From Jannaschia maritima (GTDB lineage: Bacteria; Pseudomonadota; Alphaproteobacteria; Rhodobacterales; Rhodobacteraceae), in assembly GCF_030973515.1 (NCBI RefSeq), contig NZ_JARGZA010000006.1, forward strand, positions 62,001-126,000: a stretch of DNA of 64,000 nt, written 5' to 3'. Numbering within the stretch: the stretch's first letter is position 1; every line of letters begins with the position of its first letter. This document shows positions 44,598 through 58,843 of this stretch, one piece after another. The notes beneath the pieces were generated by a model. The model saw only the letters and a program-made list of their open reading frames with translations. It searched no databases and was not told the DNA's origin. Made by a program: the position numbers and the translations under genes.

Positions 44598-45107
44598 TCA
44601 GGCGAAGATGTCCACGGGCGTCCCGTTGCGCACCATCGCATAGACGTGCCGCATCTCGCGGTTGGTCACGGCCACGCAGCCCGCGGTCCAGTCCTGCGAC
44701 CGGCCGCGGCGCGTCTCGCCCCAGCCGTGGATGAAGATGTCGCCGCCCGGATCGACGCCGCGCTCCTTGGCCCGCGCCCGGTCGACCGCGTTGGGATAGT
44801 CGATGCCGACGGACAGGTAGAACCGCGAATCGGGGTTGCGCCGGTCGATGTGGTAACGCCCCTCCGGCGTGCGGCCGTCGCCGTATTGCTGCTTGTGGCC
44901 CGTCGCCGTGAACCCCAACTGCACGTCGTAGGTTTCGAGCGCCACGTTGCCGTGCAGCAGGTGCATCCGCCGCTGCGTCTTCTGCACGATGATGCGGGTC
45001 ACCTGCGGACCGCCGTATTCGTAGAACTTTCCGCCGCAGCCGGCCAGGGTCAGCGTGCCGCCCACCCCCATCGCCAGCGCGGCGCGCCGCGTGATCGTCT
45101 GTCCCAT
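44598..45107 (-). CDS. L,D-transpeptidase-like lipoprotein (YkuD family), third copy
   Basis: 169 residues. MGQTITRRAALAMGVGGTLTLAGCGG has twin arginines and a lipobox LAGC at about 21-24. The YkuD domain is of the subfamily ending in HGWGETRRGRSQDWTAGCVAVTNREM (His and the nucleophile Cys in TAGCVAV), with DGRTPEGRYHIDRRNPDSRFY ahead of it. ATG 45107 follows GGAGGGG; the frame to 45179 is discarded. Confidence 0.9.
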   Translation of the reverse strand: MGQTITRRAALAMGVGGTLTLAGCGGKFYEYGGPQVTRIIVQKTQRRMHLLHGNVALETYDVQLGFTATGHKQQYGDGRTPEGRYHIDRRNPDSRFYLSVGIDYPNAVDRARAKERGVDPGGDIFIHGWGETRRGRSQDWTAGCVAVTNREMRHVYAMVRNGTPVDIFA

Positions 45108-45203
45108 CTGCCCCTCCGTCGCCGGGCCCGTTGATCGGACCATCCGTTGCGCGAACAGGGTTACCATATCGTAAACCACCCCCCCGTGGGAAGCCGTCGC
45201 GCG

Positions 45204-46040
45204 TCACCCGTCGCGCGACAACAGGTCCGCCAGGCCACGGCGGTAGTCGGGGTGGCGCAGGCGCACGCCGAGGTCGCGCTTGATGCGGTCGTTCCGCACG
45301 CGCTTCGATTCGGCATAGAAGCTGCGCGCCATGGGGGTCAGGTCGGCCTCCTCGAACGCCACCTCGGGCGGCGGGGGCAGGCCCAGCAGGGCCGCGGCAT
45401 GGGCGATCACGTCCTGGGGCGGCGCGGGATCGTCGTCGCACACGTTGTAGACGGCGCCCGGATCGGGCCGGTCGAGGCTCGCCAGCAGCACGGCCGCGAT
45501 GTCGTCCACGTGGATGCGGCTGAACACCTGCCCCGGCTTCACGATGCGCCGCGCCGTGCCCGCCCGCACCTTGCTGAACGGCCCCCGGCCGGGCCCGTAG
45601 ATCCCTGCCAGGCGGAACACGTGCACGGCGGGGCAGAACGCCCGCCACGCGGCCTCCGCCTCCACCCGCCACCGCCCCCGCCGGGTGGACGGGGTGAGGG
45701 GCGTGTCCTCGTCCACCCATCCGCCGCCATGGTCGCCATAAACGCCCGTGGTCGACAGGTACCCTACCCAGGCCATCCCCCCGATCCGGTCCCGCAAGGC
45801 ATCGCCATAGGTCGCCAAGACCGGGTCCCCGTCCTCGGACGGCCCCGCGCTGACCAGGACGTGCGTCGCATCGCCCGGCAGGGGATCGCCCCAGATCAGC
45901 GGCTCGACCCCTCCGGCGCGCAGCGCGTCCGCCTTGTCCGCCGACCGCGTGGTGCCGACCACGCGCCAGCCCCGGTCCAGCAGGGCGGGCGTCAGCGCAC
46001 GGGCCGAATAGCCGTGCCCGAAGGACAGCAGGGTCTTCAT
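45204..46040 (-). CDS. SDR-type NAD(P)-dependent epimerase-like protein
   Basis: 278 residues. Start [20 protein letters not shown] is a diverged Rossmann loop (GHGYSA in place of GGTGFIG). Then [21 protein letters not shown] with the Ser-Tyr region and [12 protein letters not shown], like YeeZ-type extended SDRs. Substrate unknown. It overlaps queG by four bases (ATGA). Confidence 0.8.
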   Translation of the reverse strand: MKTLLSFGHGYSARALTPALLDRGWRVVGTTRSADKADALRAGGVEPLIWGDPLPGDATHVLVSAGPSEDGDPVLATYGDALRDRIGGMAWVGYLSTTGVYGDHGGGWVDEDTPLTPSTRRGRWRVEAEAAWRAFCPAVHVFRLAGIYGPGRGPFSKVRAGTARRIVKPGQVFSRIHVDDIAAVLLASLDRPDPGAVYNVCDDDPAPPQDVIAHAAALLGLPPPPEVAFEEADLTPMARSFYAESKRVRNDRIKRDLGVRLRHPDYRRGLADLLSRDG

Positions 46041-47107
46041 GCCAGCCGCCCCACCGCCCAGCGCGCCGCATCCGCCACCGCGGCGTCCGCGTCCTCGCAC
46101 AGCGCCTGCACCACGGGCCGCAGCGATGCCCGCCCCGAATTGCCGATCGCATAGGCCACGTTGCGCACCATCCGGTCCCGCCCGATCCGCTTGATCGGGC
46201 TGCCCGCGAAGCGCGCGCGGAACCCCGCATCGTCCAGCCCCGCCAGTTCGGCCAGGTCCGGCGCCCGGTGCGGCCCGTGGTAGCGCAGGTCGCCCGCCGC
46301 CACCGCGAACTTGTTCCAGGGACACACCGCCAGGCAATCGTCGCAGCCATAGATCCGGTTGCCCAGGGCGGGGCGCAGGCCTTCGTCCACCGGGCCGCGA
46401 TGCTCGATGGTCAGATAGCTGATGCAGCGCCGCGCATCCAATCGGAACGGTGCGGGAAAGGCATCCGTGGGACAGACGTCCAAGCAGCGGCGGCACGTGC
46501 CGCAACGTTCGGCCTCCGCCGCGTCCGCGGGCAGGTCCAGCGTCGTCAGGATCGCGCCAAGGAACACCCAGTTGCCGAAGTCCCGGCCCAGCAGGTTCGT
46601 GTGCTTGCCCTGCCAGCCCAGCCCGGCGGCCTGGGCCAGGGGCTTCTCCATCACGGGGGCGGTGTCGACGAAGACCTTGATGGCCGGATCGGTCCCCGCA
46701 GCGTCGATCAGCCACCGCCCCAATCGCTTCAACGCCTTCTTGACCACGTCGTGATAGTCCCGCCCTTGCGCATACACGCTGACGGCCCCCCGCGCCGGGT
46801 CGGCCAGGTCGTCCAGCGGATCGTGGTCGGGCGCGTAGCTATGGGCCAGCATCACGACCGACCGGGCCTGCGGCCACAAAGCGCCCGGATCGCCCCGCCA
46901 CGCCGCACGGTCCGCCATCCACTCCATCTGCCCGTGATGCCCGTCGTTCAGGAAGCGTCGCAGGCGGGCCGGCGCGTCGGGGATGGCGTCGGGACGGCAG
47001 ACGCCCATCGCAGCGAACCCTTCGGCGCGGGCTTGCGCCGACAGGCGGGATTTGAGCGACCCGCCGTCCAGGCCCGCCGCTTGGGTAGGGGCCTCGCGGC
47101 GGGCCAA
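46037..47107 (-). CDS. queG: Epoxyqueuosine reductase
   Basis: About 356 residues. Two ferredoxin-like cluster motifs, [16 protein letters not shown] and [15 protein letters not shown], cobalamin-binding region [12 protein letters not shown], and a HEAT-like C-terminus. It makes the last step of queuosine in tRNA wobble position 34. The start is uncertain: no ATG or GTG fits before the conserved [19 protein letters not shown], so TTG 47107, right after the GST stop, is used. Operon: GST, queG, SDR. Confidence 0.9.
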   Translation of the reverse strand: MARREAPTQAAGLDGGSLKSRLSAQARAEGFAAMGVCRPDAIPDAPARLRRFLNDGHHGQMEWMADRAAWRGDPGALWPQARSVVMLAHSYAPDHDPLDDLADPARGAVSVYAQGRDYHDVVKKALKRLGRWLIDAAGTDPAIKVFVDTAPVMEKPLAQAAGLGWQGKHTNLLGRDFGNWVFLGAILTTLDLPADAAEAERCGTCRRCLDVCPTDAFPAPFRLDARRCISYLTIEHRGPVDEGLRPALGNRIYGCDDCLAVCPWNKFAVAAGDLRYHGPHRAPDLAELAGLDDAGFRARFAGSPIKRIGRDRMVRNVAYAIGNSGRASLRPVVQALCEDADAAVADAARWAVGRLA

Positions 47108-47109
47108 CC

Positions 47110-47775
47110 CTAGAAGTCCAGATCCGCGTAATGCGCCGCGGGCCGGAACCCGGGCACGACGTCGGCCAGGATCGAACGGAAGGCCGGGCGCGACTTGATC
47201 TTGGCGTACCAGTCGCGCACGCCCGCGTTCCGGTCCCAGTCCACGTCGCTGATGTAGTCCAGGCACGACAGGTGCGCGGCCGCGGCGAAGTCCGCCAACG
47301 ACAGCGCGTCGCCGGCCAGCCAGCGCCGCTGGTCCAGCAGCCACCCCATGTAGTCCAGGTGGAACTTGACCGCCTTCACGCCCGCCTTGACGTTCGCCCC
47401 GTCGGGATAGCCCTGCCGCGTCAGCTTCTTGTTGATCCGCTCGTAGACCAGCTTCGACGTCACCTCCGCGTGGAACTTGTCGTCGAACCACCCCGTCAGG
47501 CGCCGCACCTCCGCGCGGGCGGGCGCGTCCTCGGGCAGCAGCGCGGGCCGGGGCACCGTTTCCTCCAGGTACTCGCAGATGGCGGCGCTGTCGGACAGGG
47601 TCAGCCCGTCTATCCGCAGGACGGGCACCTGACCGGCCGCGTTGCGGCGCAGAAACTCGGGATGGCGCTCCCAGTACCGCTCCTCGATCAGATCGACCTC
47701 CAGCTTCTTCTCGGCCAGCACCAGCCGGACCTTGCGGCAGAAGGGCGACAGGGCGAAGTGATGCAACTGGATCAT
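47110..47775 (-). CDS. Glutathione S-transferase family protein
   Basis: 221 residues. Thioredoxin-like N-domain ([19 protein letters not shown], cis-Pro in [11 protein letters not shown], glutathione-binding [12 protein letters not shown]) and an all-helical C-domain ([23 protein letters not shown]). SPFCRK has Ser and Cys in the active-site region. Substrate unknown. First gene of the GST-queG-SDR operon. Confidence 0.9.
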   Translation of the reverse strand: MIQLHHFALSPFCRKVRLVLAEKKLEVDLIEERYWERHPEFLRRNAAGQVPVLRIDGLTLSDSAAICEYLEETVPRPALLPEDAPARAEVRRLTGWFDDKFHAEVTSKLVYERINKKLTRQGYPDGANVKAGVKAVKFHLDYMGWLLDQRRWLAGDALSLADFAAAAHLSCLDYISDVDWDRNAGVRDWYAKIKSRPAFRSILADVVPGFRPAAHYADLDF

Positions 47776-47807
47776 GCCATGCTAGATGCCGCAGCCCCGC
47801 GGCCGGT

Positions 47808-48509
47808 TCAATCCTGGAAGCAGCGCGCCCGCCCGTCCGCCCGGATCGTCGCAGCCCCGTCCCGGATGGACGCGGCCCGGTCGCGCACGAAGCGCGACGG
47901 CGCGCCCGCGTCCCGCCCCTTGGGATCGGGCAGGATTGCGGCCAGGCGCGCCGCCTGCACCGCGGTCAGCGCCCCGGCGTCCACCCCGTGATAGCGCCGC
48001 GCCGCCGCCTGCACGCCGAACACGCCGCGGTCGAACTCCGCGACGTTCAGGTACACCTCCAGGATGCGCCGCTTGGGCCAGGCCGCCTCGATCGCCAGGG
48101 TGAACGGCACCTCCAGCGCCTTGCGCAGCCAGGACCGGCCCTGCCACAGGAACACGTTCTTGGCCGTCTGCTGGCTGATCGTGGACGCGCCGCGCGCGCC
48201 GCCGCCCCGGATCGCCGCGCGGATCGCGTCCACGTCGAACCCCCAATGGCGGCAGAAGTTCGCGTCCTCCGCCGCCACGACGGCCCGCGCCATCACCGGC
48301 GCGACGTCGTCCAGCGCCACCCACTCGCGGTCCACGCCGCCCAGCCGCCAGGATTCCGAGACGATGTAGGGCGTCGCGGGCGGCGGCACGACGCGGAACG
48401 CCAGCACCAAAAGCATGAGGAAAGCGACGCCAAGGAGGCCTGTGCGCAAGGCGAGGCGTCCCATCGCCCCGACGGCACGCCGCACGCGCATCCGAAAGAG
48501 GTTCCGCAT
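47808..48509 (-). CDS. mtgA: Monofunctional peptidoglycan glycosyltransferase
   Basis: 233 residues from ATG 48509 (48551 is possible but lacks a ribosome site). One N-terminal membrane anchor ([16 protein letters not shown]) and a GT51 domain: [16 protein letters not shown] with the catalytic Glu, [20 protein letters not shown] and [19 protein letters not shown]. It polymerises lipid II glycan strands. Confidence 0.92.
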   Translation of the reverse strand: MRNLFRMRVRRAVGAMGRLALRTGLLGVAFLMLLVLAFRVVPPPATPYIVSESWRLGGVDREWVALDDVAPVMARAVVAAEDANFCRHWGFDVDAIRAAIRGGGARGASTISQQTAKNVFLWQGRSWLRKALEVPFTLAIEAAWPKRRILEVYLNVAEFDRGVFGVQAAARRYHGVDAGALTAVQAARLAAILPDPKGRDAGAPSRFVRDRAASIRDGAATIRADGRARCFQD

Positions 48510-48612
48510 TGTACGCTTTCTCGCACGTCGCAGCGTAGTCCGAGCCGTCATGACCGAGCCGGCCGTGCCCTTGCCAGGGCGGAGGAAAAGGCAAAGGGAC
48601 GTGGAGGACGTC

Positions 48613-49407
48613 TCAATCGAAATCGTATCCGTAATTTCGCCATGAACCCGGTCCGAATGTCATGCCCTCGAACTTCGACAGGTACGACGCGTTGCTGTTG
48701 CGCAGGACCCGGTACCGGTCCGGCATCGGCAACGGACGGTCCCGCACCGGCAGGTCAAGGGCTTCGATCACGCGGTCGATCTCGCCCTCGGGATCCACGC
48801 AGAACGCCTCGTATGTCAGCACTGCGCAATCGGTGTCCAGGTCCGCCCATGCCGTGGCATAGGCGCGGTCCCAATTCTGCATCAGCATCGGGATCTCGTA
48901 ATGGACCCATTTGCTTGTGGATGCAGACACGACGCGGGGGTCGCGAGCCAGCACCAGGAACCGGGCGCCGGGGAACACCGCGCGAAGCCAGGCGATTTTG
49001 GTCAGGTTCGGCGGGCTCTTCTCCAGCAGCGCTTCGCCCTCGCCTGTCATCCAGGGTGTCCAGCGGGACAGAAGGCGCCGTCGCAACTCCGGCGCTGTGT
49101 CGGGCGGGGGTGGCTCCAGGGGCCACTCCAGTCCGAACTGCCCCACGCCGCCCCCGGTATAGACGTCCTGAAGGTGAATACCTTCGTTCTCAGGCACCGG
49201 CCCCTCCAAGCCGACGAAGCTGCAACGAACCCGCAACGCGCTCTCGAGCAGCGTGGTCCCACTGCGATGCGCGCCGCAGATGAAAAGGTAGCGACCGAAG
49301 CACCTGGGCGTGTCGGACCATGCGAGAACCGGCAAAGGGTTGCGACGGCGATTGACGAGACCACGCAGGACGGCTTTGGCACGCCGCGTCGTGGATTTCA
49401 GTGTCAT
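48613..49407 (-). CDS. Sulfotransferase family protein
   Basis: 264 residues. The 5'-PAPS phosphosulfate loop is FICGAHRSGTTLLESAL near residue 45, and the 3'-phosphate-binding arginine and serine are in VLARDPRVVSASTSKW. Middle: GEALLEKSPPNLTKIAWLRAVFPGARFLVLARDP. It transfers sulfate from PAPS to an unknown carbohydrate or lipid. Codon use is somewhat more A/T rich than neighbours. Start at MTLKSTTRRAKA (49407). Its promoter region is shared with the divergent gene at 49710. Confidence 0.88.
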   Translation of the reverse strand: MTLKSTTRRAKAVLRGLVNRRRNPLPVLAWSDTPRCFGRYLFICGAHRSGTTLLESALRVRCSFVGLEGPVPENEGIHLQDVYTGGGVGQFGLEWPLEPPPPDTAPELRRRLLSRWTPWMTGEGEALLEKSPPNLTKIAWLRAVFPGARFLVLARDPRVVSASTSKWVHYEIPMLMQNWDRAYATAWADLDTDCAVLTYEAFCVDPEGEIDRVIEALDLPVRDRPLPMPDRYRVLRNSNASYLSKFEGMTFGPGSWRNYGYDFD

Positions 49408-49709
49408 GCTCCGGTCATCCTTTCTCCTACGTTCGCGACGAGGGCGCATCGCGCGGCATCCGGACGACCCCGTCCAGCCGAACCACGCGGCGGTTCCCCG
49501 CGTCTGCTTACGCTATGGAGCTAAATAAGGGCGAGGCCTCCAATCGGTCAAAGACTTTGGAATCTGCGCACGCCGGGTCCGTCCGAGCGACCTTCGATGA
49601 CGGGCGTCCCGGTCCGACTCTCGTTCACCTTGCGAACGTGGCGCGGTTGCCACGTCCGGTGGGACCGCCTAGACACGGCCCCTTCCCTGCCTGGCGTCGG
49701 AGTCCGCCC
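49408..49709. other. 302-bp divergent intergenic region
   Basis: Between the sulfotransferase and glycosyltransferase-like genes. Noticeably less G+C-rich than the coding flanks. No gene, strong hairpin or named operator was seen. Confidence 0.5.
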
Positions 49710-50630
49710 ATGAAGAAGCTGATCCTGGGCTTCGCCACGAACCAGACGACCGCGTCCGTCGCGGTGTTCCTGCGCTCCGCCCGGGCGGTCCACGATGCCG
49801 ATGCCGTCGACATCGGGCTGGTCACCAACACCACCGACGGCATCGCCGACATCGTGCGCGAAACGGGATGCCGCATCTTCCACACCGTCTCGACCTACGG
49901 CCCGCGGATGGGCCGGCCCGCTAAGGCCGCGTCGCGCGCCGTGATCCAGGGGCTCCGGGCGCTGCAGCGCACCGGCGCCCGCCGGCGCATGCCCGAGATC
50001 GCGGACGGCTACCGCCACGTGATCGAGATCTGGCACCACCCCCACTTCGCCCGCTGGACCGCCATCGCCCGCGTCTTGGGGGCCCATGCCCACGAATACG
50101 AGGCCGCGTTCCTGTCGGACGTGAAGGACGTCCTGTTCCAAAGCGACGTCTTCGCGCATCTGGGCGATGACGCCGTGCAGATATTCGAGGAGGCGCACAC
50201 CTTTGGGGAGCAGCGGTGGAACGCGGAATGGGTGCGCAAGGGCTACGGCGAGGCGGCGGTGAAGCGGCTGCACGACGTTAGGCCGATCTGCGTCGGGACC
50301 GTGATGGGCCGCACCGAGCCCTTGCGCGCGCTGTGCCTGGAATTCTTCGACATCATCGGGCGGGATCCGTTCCTGACCGTCGAGCAGGGCATGTTCAACT
50401 ACCACTACCAAGCCGGCACGTTCACGACGCCCCTGACCGTGATCCCCGAACTCGAAGGGGCGGTCGCCACGCTCGCGGGCGAGGTCGGCGCCGCCACGAC
50501 GTTGCTGGACGGCACGGTCCTGCGGCGGCGCTCCGACGGGCGGATCATCCCCGCCGTCCACGGCTACGACCGCTACGACCACCTGCGCGACCCGATGGCC
50601 GCCCCGTTCCTGCGCCCGCCCGCCGCCTGA
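49710..50630 (+). CDS. Glycosyltransferase-like protein, family uncertain
   Basis: 306 residues, no signal. GFATNQTTASVAVFLRSA, IGLVTNTTDGIADIV and FLSDVKDVLFQSDVFAHL: the Asp-X-X-Asp pattern after a beta-strand resembles the metal-binding site of GT-A glycosyltransferases, and TVEQGMFNYHYQAG is an acceptor-side motif in such families. An assignment to a named family would need a search. The divergent arrangement with the sulfotransferase gene suggests a common role in surface glycans. Confidence 0.6.
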   Translation: MKKLILGFATNQTTASVAVFLRSARAVHDADAVDIGLVTNTTDGIADIVRETGCRIFHTVSTYGPRMGRPAKAASRAVIQGLRALQRTGARRRMPEIADGYRHVIEIWHHPHFARWTAIARVLGAHAHEYEAAFLSDVKDVLFQSDVFAHLGDDAVQIFEEAHTFGEQRWNAEWVRKGYGEAAVKRLHDVRPICVGTVMGRTEPLRALCLEFFDIIGRDPFLTVEQGMFNYHYQAGTFTTPLTVIPELEGAVATLAGEVGAATTLLDGTVLRRRSDGRIIPAVHGYDRYDHLRDPMAAPFLRPPAA

Positions 50631-50649
50631 CGCCGCGGGCGGGGACCCG

Positions 50650-55187
<4,538 letters not shown>

Positions 55188-55191
<4 letters not shown>

Positions 55192-55652
55192 GGATCGTCC
55201 CCCTCGATGTGGAAGGCCCCGGCCTCGTATTCGGCCCGGGTCCTGGTGCGGTGGTCGCCCGTCAGCGGCACGTGGGCCGGGCGGCGATCGACGTAGATTT
55301 CCGATATCAGCGGGAAGTCCCGCGTGCCCTCGAACGGGCCGGGGATCATCTCGTAGGGCGCATGAGGCTCGTCCGGCATCTCCATCCACAGATGGGATCC
55401 GTAGGTCCCGCAGAACGCGCGGACCGCGTTCTCGCTGGACCGGTAGCGCACCACCGGCCCCGTCGCCGCGACCGCATCGCGCGCCACGTCGAACGTGCCA
55501 TAGACCAGCCCCGACCAGCGGCGGCACATCGTGCAATGGCACGCGCCCACCCCGGCCACGTGGTCGCCGTCGATCACGATGCGCACCGCCCCGCACAGGC
55601 ACCGCCCGTCCAGACGCCCCGTCCGGCGGTGGGGATCGCGGATGTCGCTCAT
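55188..55652 (-). CDS. GFA/Mss4-like zinc-binding family protein
   Basis: 154 residues. Zinc ligands CLCGAVRI and CHCTMCRRWSG are typical of the glutathione-dependent formaldehyde-activating (GFA) family. The usual FCXXCGS pair reads FCGTYGSHLW here, so one conserved cysteine is Tyr (TAC codon); zinc binding may be altered. Role unknown. It overlaps gltB, so it is likely in the glt operon. Confidence 0.82.
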
Positions 55653-55704
55653 GACGCCGACGCGTCAGCGATGCTGACCCATTGCGCCAGGTGGGATGCA
55701 CGTC

Positions 55705-55749
55705 CGTATGCACGGGGGGTGTACGGGGGGTGTACGGGGGGTGCATCCC
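55705..55749. repeat. G-rich tandem repeat, copy B
   Basis: Same 45 bp as copy A at 7505, one base different: three ACGGGGGGTGT-like units. In this copy GGGATGCAC (55694-55702) lies upstream as an exact inverted match of GTGCATCCC (55741-55749), so the whole forms a 9-bp stem enclosing the repeats. It lies between a Spy-like gene and the GFA gene, inside the glt gene run. Confidence 0.85.
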
Positions 55750-55829
55750 GCCGATCGGCCGATCGGTCGCCCGTCCATGCGTCGGGCGCAACGGGGATGG
55801 ATCCGGCCCGGACCCGATCCCCGGGCAGG

Positions 55830-56366
55830 TCAGTGCCCGCCATGTCCGCCCCCGTGACCACCCTCGTCGTAGCCGCGCAACCGGGCATACACCATCCGCT
55901 GATGCCGGTTCAGAAGCGGCGCGGTTTCCAGATGCGCTTCCAGGTGGACGGCGCGCAGCGCCGCCTCCGTGGTCCCGGCTTCCACCGTCAGCGCGGACAG
56001 ACGCGCGGGGTCCAGACCGCCCGCCTCGAACGCCGCGTCGAGCGCCGCCTCCGCCGCGATCAGCGCCTCGCCCAGGGGTCGCGCCCGGGCCAGCATGCGC
56101 GCACGGATCGCCTCCACGGCGGCGCGTTGCTGCGGCGTCAGATCCAGCGCCGCGCCGTGTTCCAGAACGTGCAGCGGACCGGGATAGCCGTTCAATTCGG
56201 CCGCGAGCGCATAGCCCAGTCCCGCGCCCGCGCGCAGCCCCGCCACCCGCTCGGGCGGCAGGGTCGCGACGTCGCGTCCGTCCAGCCCGGCATAGGGCGC
56301 CGCCGTCTCGGCACCGGCAGCCAGGCCCGACAGCGCCCAAGCCGCGATCGCTGCCGCGCGGATCAT
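55830..56366 (-). CDS. Spy/CpxP-like periplasmic protein with a His-rich tail
   Basis: 178 residues. A signal peptide (MIRAAAIAAWALSGLAAGAE) precedes a helical domain (LDLTPQQRAAVEAIRARMLARARPLG, LLNRHQRMVYARLRGY) with the LTPxQ pattern of Spy/CpxP/heavy-metal sensor proteins, and the tail GGHGGGHGGH can bind Ni, Cu or Zn. It may protect folding or buffer metals. It overlaps gltD by four bases, an unusual genomic place for it. Confidence 0.72.
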   Translation of the reverse strand: MIRAAAIAAWALSGLAAGAETAAPYAGLDGRDVATLPPERVAGLRAGAGLGYALAAELNGYPGPLHVLEHGAALDLTPQQRAAVEAIRARMLARARPLGEALIAAEAALDAAFEAGGLDPARLSALTVEAGTTEAALRAVHLEAHLETAPLLNRHQRMVYARLRGYDEGGHGGGHGGH

Positions 56367-57859
56367 TCCGCTGCCACCGCTGCGGACGCCGCACCGAAGC
56401 GGTCCAGGATCGCCTCCGCCGCCTCGCGCCCGTCGCGGATCGCCCACACCACCAGGGACGCGCCGCGCACGATGTCGCCCACGGCATAGACCCCGTCGAG
56501 CCCCGTCTCGTGCGTGCGGAAGTCGGCCTTGATCGTGCCCCACCGCGTCACCTCCAGCTCGGGGGAGTCCCACAGCGTCGGCAGCGCCTCCGGCTCGAAG
56601 CCCAGGGCCTTGATGACCAGGTCCGCGTCCTCGACGTAATCCGCGCCCTCGATGATCTCCGGGCGCTGGCGGCCCGTGGCGTCGGCCTCGCCCAGCTTCA
56701 TGCGCTGCACGCGGACGCCGCCCACGGCGCCGATGCGGCCCGGCCGCACGCCCGCCACCTGCTCCTTGGGCCCGATCTGTCCCACCTCGGCGGGCATGGG
56801 GCCTCGCGTCTCGAACCCGCCCGGGGCGGTCAGCCAGACGAACTCGACGCCCTCCTCCTCCGCGTTGGCGACCTCGCGCTGGGATCCCGGCATGTTGGCC
56901 CGGTCGCGGCGGTACAGGCACTTCACCGACGTGGCGCCCTGGCGGATGGCCGTGCGCACGCAGTCCATCGCCGTGTCGCCGCCGCCGATCACGACGACGC
57001 GCTTGCCCTGCGCGTTCAGGCTGCCGTCGTCGAACGCGTCCACCTGGTCGCCGAAGTACTTCTTCGACGACACGGTCAGATAGTCGATGGCCTTGACCAC
57101 GCCGTCCGCGTCCGAGTTGTCGCCTTCCAGCTCGCGCGACTTGTACACGCCCGTGGCCACGATCACCGCGTCGTGCGCATCGCGGATCTCGGCGAAGGTG
57201 ACGTCGCGCCCGACCTCGCAGCCCAGGCGGAAGGTCACGCCGCCCTCGGCCAGCTGGCGGTTGCGGCGCTCCACCACCTCCTTCTCCAGCTTGAAGCCGG
57301 GAATGCCGTAGGTCAGCAGCCCGCCCGCCCGGTCGTAGCGGTCGTACACGGTGACCTGCACGCCCGCGCGGCGCAGCATGTCGGCCGCGGCCAGCCCGCC
57401 GGGGCCCGCGCCGATGACGCCCACGCTTTCCGTTCGCTCGACGCGGGGCGCGATGGGCTGGACCCAGCCCTCCTCCCAGGCGGTGTCGGTGACGTACTTC
57501 TCGACCGACCCGATCGTGACGGTGCCGTGGCCGGACTGCTCGATCACGCAGTTGCCTTCGCACAGGCGGTCCTGCGGGCAGATGCGACCGCAGATCTCGG
57601 GGAAGGTGTTGGTGATCTGCGCCACGTCGTACGCTTCGCGCAGCCGCCCCTCGGCCGTCAGGCGCAGCCAGTCGGGGATGTCGTTGTGCAGGGGGCAATG
57701 CGACTGGCAGTACGGCACGCCGCACTGGCTGCACCGGCTCGCTTGCTCGGCGGCCCGTTCGGCGGCAAACTCGCGATAGATCTCGCCGAAGTCGTCCTTG
57801 CGGTCCGCCGCCCCGCGCTTCTCCGGCATTTCCCGCCCGACGGAAACGAACTTGAGCAT
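56363..57859 (-). CDS. gltD: Glutamate synthase small subunit
   Basis: 498 residues. N-terminal [4Fe-4S] ligands CSQCGVPYCQSHCPLHNDIPDW, FAD GAGPGGLAAADML and NADPH GGGDTAMDC loops. It transfers electrons from NADPH to GltB. First gene of the run gltD, Spy-like, GFA, gltB. A GGTCA-N7-TGACC inverted repeat lies just upstream. Confidence 0.96.
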   Translation of the reverse strand: MLKFVSVGREMPEKRGAADRKDDFGEIYREFAAERAAEQASRCSQCGVPYCQSHCPLHNDIPDWLRLTAEGRLREAYDVAQITNTFPEICGRICPQDRLCEGNCVIEQSGHGTVTIGSVEKYVTDTAWEEGWVQPIAPRVERTESVGVIGAGPGGLAAADMLRRAGVQVTVYDRYDRAGGLLTYGIPGFKLEKEVVERRNRQLAEGGVTFRLGCEVGRDVTFAEIRDAHDAVIVATGVYKSRELEGDNSDADGVVKAIDYLTVSSKKYFGDQVDAFDDGSLNAQGKRVVVIGGGDTAMDCVRTAIRQGATSVKCLYRRDRANMPGSQREVANAEEEGVEFVWLTAPGGFETRGPMPAEVGQIGPKEQVAGVRPGRIGAVGGVRVQRMKLGEADATGRQRPEIIEGADYVEDADLVIKALGFEPEALPTLWDSPELEVTRWGTIKADFRTHETGLDGVYAVGDIVRGASLVVWAIRDGREAAEAILDRFGAASAAVAAE

Positions 57860-57885
57860 CCCCCACCCTCCCTCGACACGATATG

Positions 57886-57902
57886 GGTCATACGTGCTGA
57901 CC
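57886..57902. promoter_or_regulatory. Candidate operator upstream of gltD
   Basis: GGTCA (57886-57890), 7 bases, TGACC (57898-57902), 27-43 bases ahead of the gltD start. Perfect half-sites at a sensible place for a dimeric regulator. The regulator is unknown; Lrp- or LysR-type control is plausible for glt genes. Confidence 0.4.
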
Positions 57903-58042
57903 TATTAGACCCGGACCTTCGGCTTAGTCTTTCCCGACCCGTCCGTCCAGACGGGATCTTGGGGCCGATGCGGTCCCAATCTGGCCCTTTCATACCGGCA
58001 TGCTCTGGGTCAGAAGCCCCCCGATCCCCCCGATTCGGCTCC

Positions 58043-58843
58043 ATGCTCCTCTGGCACCTCATCCTCCTAGCGGTCATCCAAGGCGTGACCGAGTTCCTGC
58101 CGATATCCTCGTCGGGACACCTCGTCCTGTTGCCCGCGTTGACGGACCTGCCCGATCAAGGCCGGTTCCTGGACGTCGCCGTCCATGTCGGATCCCTGGG
58201 TGCGGTCGTCGCGTACTTCCGCGCCGACGTCGCCGCCGCCTGGCGCGGCACGGTGGGCCTGCTCCGCGGCGGCCGCGGGCCGGAGGAACGCCTGGCCCTG
58301 GGCCTCGTCGTCGCCACCGTGCCGGTCGTCCTGGCGGGGGCGGCCCTGACCGTCACGGGGGCAGCGGACGCCCTGCGCTCCGTCGCCCTGATCGGCTGGA
58401 CCACCCTCCTGTTCGGGCTGCTGCTGGGCGTCGTCGACCGCTGGGGGCCGCAGGTCCGCACCGCCGGGGACTGGACGATGCGGCACGCCTTCGTCTTCGG
58501 CCTGTGGCAGGCGGTGGCGCTGATCCCGGGCACGTCGCGGTCGGGCATCGTCATCACGGGCGCGCGCGCGCTGGGCTATGCCCGCCACGACGCCGCGCGC
58601 CTGTCCATGCTGATGTCCATCCCCACCATCGTCGCGTCCGGCCTGGCGCTGGGCGCCGGGCTCGACGGCGTCGTGGACGCCGCCGTGATGCGCGACGCGG
58701 CCGTCGCGGCCGCCTTCTCGTTCGTCGCCGCCCTCGTGGCGCTGACGCTGATGATGCGCCTCCTGCGGTCGGTCAGCTTCCTGCCCTATGTCGGCTACCG
58801 CATCGGGCTGGGCTTGGTGCTGCTGGTCTGGGCCTACGCCTAG
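58043..58843 (+). CDS. uppP: Undecaprenyl-diphosphatase
   Basis: 266 residues, polytopic. Active-site regions GVTEFLPISSSGHLVLLP near 15-32 and LIPGTSRSGIVITGARALG near 160-178, as in UppP/BacA. It recycles undecaprenyl pyrophosphate for peptidoglycan and surface polysaccharide synthesis. ATG 58043 is used; an earlier in-frame extension lacks homology. It is convergent with the MATE gene, overlapping by four bases. Confidence 0.95.
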   Translation: MLLWHLILLAVIQGVTEFLPISSSGHLVLLPALTDLPDQGRFLDVAVHVGSLGAVVAYFRADVAAAWRGTVGLLRGGRGPEERLALGLVVATVPVVLAGAALTVTGAADALRSVALIGWTTLLFGLLLGVVDRWGPQVRTAGDWTMRHAFVFGLWQAVALIPGTSRSGIVITGARALGYARHDAARLSMLMSIPTIVASGLALGAGLDGVVDAAVMRDAAVAAAFSFVAALVALTLMMRLLRSVSFLPYVGYRIGLGLVLLVWAYA

